Below, one piece after another: positions 37,692-44,531 of a stretch of 64,000 bases of DNA; the stretch's first letter is position 1; each line of letters begins with the position of its first letter. Position numbers and translations under genes: made by a program. The notes under the pieces were generated by a model. The model was given only the letters and a program-made list of their open reading frames with translations, did not search any database and was not told where the DNA came from. Source of the DNA: Lacibacter sediminis (GTDB lineage Bacteria; Bacteroidota; Bacteroidia; Chitinophagales; Chitinophagaceae); contig NZ_CP060007.1 of NCBI RefSeq assembly GCF_014168535.1, positions 434,001 through 498,000 of the forward strand. The letters run 5' to 3'.

Positions 37692-38405
37692 TTGAACTAT
37701 CATTACACTTACTTTTTAATTCTTGCAGCTTCATTGGCAGGACCATTGTTGTTGAGCTTCGATAAAAAAGTGGCGTTCTATAAAAAGTGGAAATATCTTT
37801 TTCCGGCAATGCTGTTGCCGGCTTTGTTTTTTTTAGTGTGGGACGAATTTAAAACGAAAGCCGGTGTGTGGAGTTTCAGCGATGACTATATTACGGGAAT
37901 TAAATTATCCTCTCTTCCGTTAGAAGAAGTACTGTTTTTTTTTGTTGTGCCTTATTGCTGCGTGTTTATTTATGAATGTATTGTTTGTTATTTCCCATCG
38001 GTAAAGCAAAAAAACCGGGGAAGACCTGTATTGATGATGATGGGTGTTTTGTTTCTTATTGCAGCAACACTCACTTACGGCAAGGCTTACACGTTTTATA
38101 CTTCTTTGTTTAATGCATTGTTTATTGCTGCGTTATTCCTTTTTCAGAAATGGTTCAGAGGGTTCAATGCAACTGCTTTTCTTATTTCTTATTTAGTGGT
38201 AGTGATACCATTCCTGATCGTCAACGGTTTGCTCACGGGTATTCCCGTGGTGTTGTATAACGATACAGAAAATCTCGGCTTTCGTATTTTCTCCTTTCTT
38301 CCCTGGCCGCTGAACAATATTCCCGTCGAAGATATCTTCTATGGTATGCTGCTTATCTTAATGAACGTGGCGTTATTCGAACGGCTGCGTACGAAAGCGG
38401 CATAA
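37692..38405 (+). CDS. Lycopene beta-cyclase, fused CrtYc-CrtYd type
   Basis: A 237-residue membrane protein with two tandem lycopene-cyclase domains. The first has KVAFYKKWKYLFPAMLLP and LPLEEVLFFFVVPYC (P-L-E-E); the second has IPVEDIFYGMLLI (P-V-E-D). Such fused heterodimeric cyclases replace CrtY in many Bacteroidota. With CruF acting on the other end, it would close one ring to give gamma-carotene. The only start ahead of the conserved N-terminus is TTG 37692, and this overlaps a perfect TAAATTTG box, so either the start or the box is misleading. Confidence 0.86.
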   Translation: MNYHYTYFLILAASLAGPLLLSFDKKVAFYKKWKYLFPAMLLPALFFLVWDEFKTKAGVWSFSDDYITGIKLSSLPLEEVLFFFVVPYCCVFIYECIVCYFPSVKQKNRGRPVLMMMGVLFLIAATLTYGKAYTFYTSLFNALFIAALFLFQKWFRGFNATAFLISYLVVVIPFLIVNGLLTGIPVVLYNDTENLGFRIFSFLPWPLNNIPVEDIFYGMLLILMNVALFERLRTKAA

Positions 38406-38450
38406 CTGATTTGCAGTATTGTTGCTAAAATAATTTCACCAGCAAGTCAA

Positions 38451-38478
38451 TTGCATTTCACCGAACGTTGTAATTTTG
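38451..38478 (+). promoter_or_regulatory. Bacteroidota-type promoter for 38509 and the prohibitin gene
   Basis: TTG at 38451-38453, a 17-nt spacer and a perfect TAATTTTG (TAnnTTTG) at 38471-38478. The predicted start point is about 25 nt before ATG 38509. This also argues against the TTG at 38476 as a translation start. Confidence 0.6.
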
Positions 38479-38508
38479 CTCTATAAAATACTGTTCTATA
38501 CAGTCAGC

Positions 38509-38709
38509 ATGAACAACGCCTCATTTCGGATCTTAGCTTTACTCTTACACATCTTAGCTTCTCTTCTCATTTTATTTTATGTGCTCGACTTTGATTTGTC
38601 GGGAGGCTGGATCAGGTTTTTCCTGTTCATAGCACTTTGCATGGTATTGCTTGTGTTGTTGATTACCCACTTTGTTTCATTCATCCGTTTTTTTAAAACC
38701 AAATCATAA
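38509..38709 (+). CDS. Small two-helix membrane protein
   Basis: A 66-residue peptide with two hydrophobic helices separated by a short DFDLSGGW turn and ending in basic residues (FKTKS). No known family is recognised. It is 3 nt before the prohibitin gene and shares its promoter, so it may be a partner or regulator of the SPFH complex in the membrane, which is inference. ATG 38509 is preferred to TTG 38476. Confidence 0.62.
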   Translation: MNNASFRILALLLHILASLLILFYVLDFDLSGGWIRFFLFIALCMVLLVLLITHFVSFIRFFKTKS

Positions 38710-38712
38710 ATT

Positions 38713-39657
38713 ATGATCTCCTTAATTGTGTTCGTTCTTGCCGTGATCGTTGCAGGATTGTTTTTCGGTATCCTCAAAAAATCGACTTATGTAAATGAAG
38801 ACGGACGCTTCAAGCCCGTTTCTCTCGTTCGTGTGGTAGCAGTTGTTCTTATCGCATTTGTTACGGTTGCCATCAATCCCATTAATGTTGAGCGGATCGA
38901 TGCGGGTCATGTTGGTATTAAAGTAAGTAACGTAGGTGATAATCGTGGAGTTGGTCGTACGGAGTATGTAACAGGCTGGGTGTTTTACAATTCATGGATC
39001 TCCCGTATTTATGAATTCCCCATTCACCAGCAGCATATCGATTACGAAGCTGCTGATATTGTAACCAAAGGTGGTTTCCGTGCAACCATCAAACCTTCAT
39101 TCAACTATTCTATCAACGCCGGAAATGTGGCGGATATGTTTCAAAACCTGCGTGTTGGTGTAAATGAAATGGAGCAAGGCTGGTTGAAGAATGCAATTGT
39201 TGGTTCAGTGAATGATGTTGCTAACCGTTACACAGTTGATTCTATTTTCAATCACCGTGAAGAATTTGAATCGGATATTGTGAAAGAGTGTAATAAGCGT
39301 GTGGCAAAGTGGTTCAACGTATCACAATTGCGTACCAACATTGTTCCGCCTGCTGAAATTTCTGAATCGATCGTTGCAAAAACAAGAGCTATCCAGGAAG
39401 TGCAGGTGGCAGAGAACAGAAGACAGGTTGCGGTAGCAGAAGCTGAAAGGAAAATTGCAGAAGCAAGAGGTGACTCAGCACAAGCAGTTATCCAGGCTGC
39501 CGGTCGTGCTGAAGCGATCAAGAGAGAACAGTTGTCGTTAACGTCACTCTACATCGATTATATCAAAGTGCAAAAATGGAGCGGACAGGTGCCAACAACA
39601 GTAGCAGGTGGTAACAGCAGCTTTTTAATTCAGTTGCCGAAAGATGGGAAAGAGTAA
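38713..39657 (+). CDS. Prohibitin/SPFH (band 7) family protein
   Basis: A 314-residue protein with an N-terminal helix (residues 1-22), a second hydrophobic stretch near residue 45 and then the SPFH domain (VERIDAGHVGIKVSN near residue 58, FRATIKPSFNYSINAGN). A long alanine- and glutamate-rich coiled coil (VAVAEAERKIAEARGDSAQAV) follows. Such proteins form large membrane-bound rings that organise proteases or membrane domains. It follows the small membrane protein by 3 nt and ends at a strong terminator. Confidence 0.88.
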   Translation: MISLIVFVLAVIVAGLFFGILKKSTYVNEDGRFKPVSLVRVVAVVLIAFVTVAINPINVERIDAGHVGIKVSNVGDNRGVGRTEYVTGWVFYNSWISRIYEFPIHQQHIDYEAADIVTKGGFRATIKPSFNYSINAGNVADMFQNLRVGVNEMEQGWLKNAIVGSVNDVANRYTVDSIFNHREEFESDIVKECNKRVAKWFNVSQLRTNIVPPAEISESIVAKTRAIQEVQVAENRRQVAVAEAERKIAEARGDSAQAVIQAAGRAEAIKREQLSLTSLYIDYIKVQKWSGQVPTTVAGGNSSFLIQLPKDGKE

Positions 39658-39690
39658 TTAAGATGTAAGTAGAAAAGTAAACAGGTATAA

Positions 39691-39722
39691 AAAATGCGGA
39701 GTGATTAGCTCCGCATTTTTTT
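39691..39722. terminator. Bidirectional terminator between the prohibitin and DUF6089-like genes
   Basis: A perfect 11-bp stem (AAAATGCGGAG with CTCCGCATTTT) and a 7-nt loop, followed by T runs on both strands. It serves the + strand prohibitin gene ending at 39657 and the - strand gene ending at 39773. Confidence 0.85.
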
Positions 39723-39772
39723 ATGTCATGTATTCATCAATATCATCATTCAACTCATTTCATCAACGTTTA

Positions 39773-40624
39773 TCAGCCTTTCTGCCTTACTCCGGGGCAA
39801 CCAACTTTCTTATCTTTCTTAAACGATGCTAAACCTGATGTTCGTTTGTACCAATCAACAAAAGGTCGCCATGTAACAGTGAGTTGTACAAAATAATAAG
39901 CGTCTTTATTTTTTTCGCTTCCACGTAAACTGCCGCCTGCTGGATAAGTGCCGTTACCACGATAAGCAAGATCAACTGCAGTTTGTCCTCTTGCGGCCAG
40001 CAACGTTGCCTGATCAACGTACTTCGAACTCACATCATCAATATAATCAGTGAATGTTTTGCGATAGCCTAATTCCAAACCAACACGCAAGTCTTCCGTC
40101 AATAAATACTCAGCACCAATACCAAACGGAATAGAGAACTGAGTTGATTTGTACACTTTCTTTCCGGGAAGAAAACCTTGTCCCTCGGTGCTCAGCGGTT
40201 GCAGAAAAACTTTTGTTCCGTTATTATCAGCAGTAAACGGTTTAATGCGATACAACGCACCGCCGGCAAAAACATACGGCGTCCACCATTTATAATTCAG
40301 GTTGAAAATATTGTATTGCGCACCCAGTTCCCATTCAAACAATTTGGTTTGAAAACTGAGATTACGACTTTGCAATGATGTGCTTTTGCTTTTCGCATCT
40401 GCCGCACGCAACGTACCAAAACTCAAATGTGTTCGTGCAAGCAAATGTTCCGTCAAATCATAACGGGCACCAATACTGCCAACAAATTTTGATTGGTTAA
40501 AGGTAAAACCCCTTTGTTGAAGATCACCCTGGTAATTGGCTAACCCACCACGAAAGGATAAGTGAAAGTCCTGTGCAATCAGTACAAATGGAGAAAAACA
40601 AAACAAGAAGATGAGTTTTTTCAT
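39773..40624 (-). CDS. DUF6089-like outer-membrane beta-barrel protein
   Basis: A 283-residue protein beginning MKKLIFLFCFSPFVLIAQD, a signal peptide with cleavage after IAQ. Alternating aromatic strands typical of small OmpA/OmpW-size barrels follow: HLSFRGGLANYQGDL, SIGARYDLTEHLLARTHLSFG, WELGAQYNIFNLNY, FGIGAEYLLTEDLRVGLELGYRKTF and FVQLTVTWRP. It is close to the DUF6089 family common in Bacteroidota; the function is unknown. ATG 40624 is chosen over an upstream codon because it begins the signal peptide. Confidence 0.8.
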   Translation of the reverse strand: MKKLIFLFCFSPFVLIAQDFHLSFRGGLANYQGDLQQRGFTFNQSKFVGSIGARYDLTEHLLARTHLSFGTLRAADAKSKSTSLQSRNLSFQTKLFEWELGAQYNIFNLNYKWWTPYVFAGGALYRIKPFTADNNGTKVFLQPLSTEGQGFLPGKKVYKSTQFSIPFGIGAEYLLTEDLRVGLELGYRKTFTDYIDDVSSKYVDQATLLAARGQTAVDLAYRGNGTYPAGGSLRGSEKNKDAYYFVQLTVTWRPFVDWYKRTSGLASFKKDKKVGCPGVRQKG

Positions 40625-40698
40625 AAATCGATCATTGGATTGAGGTCTAAAGATAGCATCCAAAGCAAAAACGTAAAAAAGAACGGGAAAGTATGATC

Positions 40699-40762
40699 AG
40701 GGTTGACAACCTTTCATTCGTCTGCTTTTGGTTTATCAATTTACATAAAGGTTGTCAACCCT
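40699..40762. repeat. Long-armed inverted repeat (REP/BIME-like element 1)
   Basis: Perfect 16-bp arms, AGGGTTGACAACCTTT and its complement, separated by 32 nt. Each arm contains the odd palindrome GGTTG-A-CAACC. It lies between two divergently transcribed genes (DUF6089-like and serC), so it cannot be a terminator for either. A close relative is at 44367-44429. Confidence 0.75.
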
Positions 40763-40781
40763 TTCCTTGGCCTCCTAACAA

Positions 40782-40808
40782 TTGTTCCTTTCAAATGATT
40801 TAAATTCG
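40782..40808 (+). promoter_or_regulatory. Candidate promoter of serC
   Basis: TTG at 40782-40784, a 16-nt spacer and TAAATTCG at 40801-40808 (TAnnTTYG), followed by CAGC. The ATG at 40816 is only 7 nt beyond the box, so the leader would be almost absent. Confidence 0.45.
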
Positions 40809-40815
40809 CAGCCTT

Positions 40816-41886
40816 ATGATGCATAATTTCAACGCAGGTCCTTCTGTGTTACCGAAAGAAGTTTTTCAGCAAGCAAGTGAAGCCATTCTGAATTTCAATA
40901 ACAGTGGCTTATCCATTCTTGAAATTGGTCACCGCACACCGTTGTTTGAAGATGTGATGAATGAAGCACGATCATTGGTGAAAGAATTAATGCAACTGGA
41001 TGATGATCATGAAGTGCTCTTTTTGCATGGAGGTGCCACCACCCAGTTCATGCAAGTGCCCATGAACCTGCTCAACGAACAGGATGTGGCTGCATATACT
41101 GAAACAGGAACATGGGCCGGTAAAGCCATTAAGGAAGCGAAGCTGTTCGGTCATGTAGAGATCGTTGGTTCATCGAAAGATACCAATTACACTACCATGC
41201 CGCATGACCTGGCAGTGCCAGGTACCGCAGCTTATTTACACATCACCACGAACGAAACTATTGCCGGTACGCAATGGCACCATATGCCTTATGATTGTGG
41301 TGTACCTATTGTGGCTGATATGAGTAGTGATATCCTGAGTCGTGTACTTGACTTCAACAAATTCGATCTTATTTATGCCGGTGCACAAAAGAACATGGGT
41401 GCGGCTGGTGTAAATCTCGTGATCGTTAATAAAAACATTCTTGGTAAAGTCAACCGCAGCATACCGACTATTCTCGATTACCGCAATCATATCAAAGAAG
41501 GCAGTATGCTCAATACGCCACCTGTGTTTGCAGTGTATGTGGCCATGCTCACACTCCGCTGGTTAAAGGCACAGGGTGGAGTTGCAGCCATTGAGGCGAT
41601 CAATAACAAGAAAGCTGAAGTGTTGTACAACGCATTGGAAGCAATTCCTTTCATCAAGCTGCCGATAGCAAAAGAGGACAGGAGTAAGATGAACGTAGTA
41701 TTTACGATGGATGATCCGCAGAAAGAAGCAATTTTCATGCAATTATGTAAAGAAAACGGTATGTATGGAGTGAAAGGGCACCGCAGTGTGGGAGGTTTCC
41801 GTATTAGTCTGTACAATGCACTTACCATGAGCAGTGTTGAAGCAATGTTGAGTTTGTTAAATGAGTTTGCACAGAAGAACGGGTAA
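40816..41886 (+). CDS. serC: Phosphoserine aminotransferase
   Basis: A 356-residue PLP enzyme converting 3-phosphohydroxypyruvate and glutamate to O-phosphoserine (serine and pyridoxal phosphate pathways). It has HNFNAGPSVLPKEV at the start, EIGHRTPLFEDV, LHGGATTQFMQVPMN, the PLP lysine in YAGAQKNMGAAG and a C-terminal HRSVGGFRISLYNA, all typical of SerC. Two ATGs are adjacent. A DUF1015 gene follows after 76 nt, a pairing seen with serine-pathway genes in this phylum. serA is not adjacent. Confidence 0.95.
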   Translation: MMHNFNAGPSVLPKEVFQQASEAILNFNNSGLSILEIGHRTPLFEDVMNEARSLVKELMQLDDDHEVLFLHGGATTQFMQVPMNLLNEQDVAAYTETGTWAGKAIKEAKLFGHVEIVGSSKDTNYTTMPHDLAVPGTAAYLHITTNETIAGTQWHHMPYDCGVPIVADMSSDILSRVLDFNKFDLIYAGAQKNMGAAGVNLVIVNKNILGKVNRSIPTILDYRNHIKEGSMLNTPPVFAVYVAMLTLRWLKAQGGVAAIEAINNKKAEVLYNALEAIPFIKLPIAKEDRSKMNVVFTMDDPQKEAIFMQLCKENGMYGVKGHRSVGGFRISLYNALTMSSVEAMLSLLNEFAQKNG

Positions 41887-41962
41887 GTACAGGCGGCGGA
41901 TTTATCTGTTAGCCACCTAAAAAATCCTTTTCTTTGCAGCCGGTTAGTAAGTATAAAAATCT

Positions 41963-43204
41963 ATGGCTATAATCGTTCCGTTCAAGGCGCTGCGTCCGCA
42001 GGCCCAGTTCGCTAAGCAGGTGGCAGCACGTCCTTACGATGTGCTTAACAGTAAAGAGGCAAAGGAAGAAGCGCAAGGCAATCCTTATTCATTTTTGCAT
42101 ATCACCAAACCGGAGATCGATCTTCCTGAAGAGACAGATCATTACGCTCCGGAAGTGTATCTAAAAGCAAAAGATAATCTCGCTGCATTTATGCAACGTG
42201 ATGTGTTGTTTCGTGAAAGCAAACCCTGCTATTACATTTATCGTTTGATCATGAATGGCCGCAGCCAAACAGGTTTGGTATGTGGCAGTGCAGTGGTGGA
42301 TTATGAAAATGATGTGATCAAGAAACACGAGTTCACCCGACCTGAAAAAGAGAACGATCGTATCAATCATATCAAAATCAGCGGTGCACAAACAGGTAAT
42401 GTATTTTTAGCATACCGTGATGTGCAGGAGTTGAATGATCTCATTGCAAAATGGCAGGAAGATAAAAGTCCTATTTACGATTTTACTGCTGATGATGATA
42501 TTCAGCATACCATTTGGGTAGTGAATGATGATGCCACGATCAAAACCATCAGCAGCATTTTTGAACAACAGGTGCCGCAAACTTATATTGCCGATGGTCA
42601 CCATCGTGCAGCATCAGCAGCAAAAGTGCGTGCGGCATTGTGGGATGCAGCAACGGAAGAAAGCGATTATTTCTTAACAACTTTGTTTCCTGCAAGTGAA
42701 CTGCAGATCCTCGATTATAACCGTGTGGTAAAAGATCTCAACGGTTTATCTGCTGAAGAACTTATTGAAAAGATCAAAGCTGATTTCGATGTAAAGTTGG
42801 TTGGTTCGGAAGCAGTAAAACCTTCGCAACTGCACACATTTGGAATGTATCTCGATGGCAAATGGTATCAACTCACTGCCAAAGAAGGAACCTATAAAAC
42901 AGACCCGATTGGTGTACTGGATGTAACCATTCTTTCAGATAACATTTTAGATAAACATCTTGGTATTAAAGACCAGCGTACTGACAAACGCATCGATTTT
43001 GTTGGCGGTATTCGTGGGTTAGGTGAATTGCAAAAACGTGTTGACAGCGGTGAAATGAAAGTTGCTTTCAGTCTTTATCCTGTTACCATGGATCAGCTGT
43101 TTGATATTGCCGACAGCGGTAATGTAATGCCACCAAAGAGCACCTGGTTTGAACCAAAGTTGAGAGACGGGCTGCTTACGCATCTTATTTACAACGAATC
43201 ATAA
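41963..43204 (+). CDS. DUF1015 domain-containing protein
   Basis: A 413-residue soluble protein of the DUF1015 family: PFKALRPQAQFAKQVAARPYDV at the start, NPYSFLHITKPEIDLP, KKHEFTRPEKENDRINHI, then YIADGHHRAASA and FVGGIRGLGEL. The biochemical function is not established. In many bacteria it travels with serine-biosynthesis genes, here immediately after serC, so a link to serine metabolism is a reasonable but unproved guess. It ends at a terminator hairpin. Confidence 0.87.
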   Translation: MAIIVPFKALRPQAQFAKQVAARPYDVLNSKEAKEEAQGNPYSFLHITKPEIDLPEETDHYAPEVYLKAKDNLAAFMQRDVLFRESKPCYYIYRLIMNGRSQTGLVCGSAVVDYENDVIKKHEFTRPEKENDRINHIKISGAQTGNVFLAYRDVQELNDLIAKWQEDKSPIYDFTADDDIQHTIWVVNDDATIKTISSIFEQQVPQTYIADGHHRAASAAKVRAALWDAATEESDYFLTTLFPASELQILDYNRVVKDLNGLSAEELIEKIKADFDVKLVGSEAVKPSQLHTFGMYLDGKWYQLTAKEGTYKTDPIGVLDVTILSDNILDKHLGIKDQRTDKRIDFVGGIRGLGELQKRVDSGEMKVAFSLYPVTMDQLFDIADSGNVMPPKSTWFEPKLRDGLLTHLIYNES

Positions 43205-43222
43205 TAAAAACCGAATATCAGG

Positions 43223-43250
43223 GAGGCGATTCAAACAATCGCCTCTTTTG
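43223..43250 (+). terminator. Terminator after the DUF1015 gene
   Basis: A 9-bp perfect stem, GAGGCGATT with AATCGCCTC, and a 5-nt loop (CAAAC), followed by TTTTG. It lies 19 nt after the stop codon. Confidence 0.75.
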
Positions 43251-43311
43251 ATTTATTTTTGAAGCTGGTACGCTATTTGGCAGCTAGGTATTGGAAAATA
43301 TTAATGAACAC

Positions 43312-44328
43312 ATGAAAAAACTTCTGAACTTAATTTGTTTTCTTACGATTGGTATTGCGTCTTTCGCCCAGGATCCTGATGCTTCACAACTCCATGAAAC
43401 GGCCAAGCAGTTTATGCGGGGCGGCGATTGGACTAATGCCGTGTTGGTCTTGAATAAGGCGTTGGCAAAAGATCCGCAAAATATTTCTATTCAAAAAGAC
43501 ATTGCACTTACTTACTATTATCAACGTGATTTTGCAAAAGCAAGAGAAACAGTAAAACCTTTGGTTGAACGTGAAGATGCTGATGTGCCTACCTACCAGA
43601 TTGCAGGTAATATTTACAAAGCATTAGCTGAACGCAAGGATGCTGAGAAGATGTACAAAAAAGCGCTGAAGAAATATCCCAACAGTGGTCCTTTGTATGC
43701 TGAGTATGGTGAATTGTTGTGGATGATGAATGAAAACTTCACCAGCATTGAGCAATGGGAACTCGGTATTAAAAGTGATCCCGGTTATGCAGGCAACTAT
43801 TATTTTGCTGCACGTTATTATTATTTCACCACCGATAAAGTGTGGGCATTGGTATATGGTGAAATTTTTGTGAACATGGAAAGCTATACCAGTCGTACAG
43901 CCGAAGTAAAAAATCTGTTGCTTGATAGTTATAAAAAATTCTTTGTGATTGATCCAAAAGCAAAACCTGCAAAACAGGATAATGATTTTACAAAAGCATT
44001 CACTGCCGTTATGAACCAGAACAGCAGCGTGATCAACAGCGGTATTACAACTGAATCGCTCACCATGCTGCGTACACGTTTTCTGCTCGACTGGAATAAA
44101 GATTATGCGGCAAAATTTCCCTTCCGTTTGTTTGATCACCAAAAACAATTGCTGCAGGAAGGTATGTTTGAGGCATACAACCAATGGATCTTTGAAGCAG
44201 CAGGAGACTTAGCCAAATACGAAAGCTGGACAAAACTCAATACCGAACAATACAATGAGTTTACCCGTTTCCAGAAATCAAAACTATTTAAAGTGCCGGC
44301 CGGGCAATATTATAAAAGCACAAATTAA
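43312..44328 (+). CDS. Secreted TPR-repeat protein
   Basis: A 338-residue protein. It begins with a signal peptide (MKKLLNLICFLTIGIASFAQ) and then a TPR array from about residue 30 to 170: SQLHETAKQFMRGGDWTNAV, ALAKDPQNISIQKDIAL, QIAGNIYKALAERKDA and ALKKYPNSGPLYAEYGEL. The C-terminal 150 residues are not recognised. ATG 43312 is chosen because it opens the signal peptide. It is probably a periplasmic scaffold and ends at its own terminator. Confidence 0.78.
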   Translation: MKKLLNLICFLTIGIASFAQDPDASQLHETAKQFMRGGDWTNAVLVLNKALAKDPQNISIQKDIALTYYYQRDFAKARETVKPLVEREDADVPTYQIAGNIYKALAERKDAEKMYKKALKKYPNSGPLYAEYGELLWMMNENFTSIEQWELGIKSDPGYAGNYYFAARYYYFTTDKVWALVYGEIFVNMESYTSRTAEVKNLLLDSYKKFFVIDPKAKPAKQDNDFTKAFTAVMNQNSSVINSGITTESLTMLRTRFLLDWNKDYAAKFPFRLFDHQKQLLQEGMFEAYNQWIFEAAGDLAKYESWTKLNTEQYNEFTRFQKSKLFKVPAGQYYKSTN

Positions 44329-44334
44329 CTGATG

Positions 44335-44362
44335 AAATCCTCCGCACCACGGAGGATTTTTT
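44335..44362 (+). terminator. Terminator after the TPR protein gene
   Basis: A 10-bp perfect stem, AAATCCTCCG with CGGAGGATTT, a 5-nt loop and a T run. It lies 7 nt after the stop and 5 nt before inverted-repeat element 2. Confidence 0.85.
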
Positions 44363-44366
44363 ATAA

Positions 44367-44429
44367 AGGGTTGCCAACCTTCATGCTACAGAAAAAATGA
44401 AATGGGCGACTTAAAAGGTTGGCAACCCT
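44367..44429. repeat. Long-armed inverted repeat (REP/BIME-like element 2)
   Basis: Perfect 15-bp arms, AGGGTTGCCAACCTT and its complement, with a 33-nt loop. The arm differs from element 1 at one central base of the GGTTG-N-CAACC palindrome, and the change is mirrored in the opposite arm. It follows a genuine terminator, so termination is not its job here. Confidence 0.75.
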
Positions 44430-44531
44430 CGGCTCCATTTTTTATGCAAGCATTACTTATTTCTGCTTAACTTACTTCAACCAAAAACAGGAGTTGCCTG
44501 TTTGTATTTCGTACACTTAATTGCATGCTAT

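Noticed and set aside
40699-40762. Reading the inverted repeat as a terminator
   Set aside because: The flanking genes are divergent and the loop is 32 nt with no T tract.
43624-44184. Open frame of 186 residues on the - strand
   Set aside because: It is fully opposite the TPR protein gene, and its Ile/Phe/Cys-rich translation is typical of antisense to Lys/Glu/Gly-rich coding sequence.
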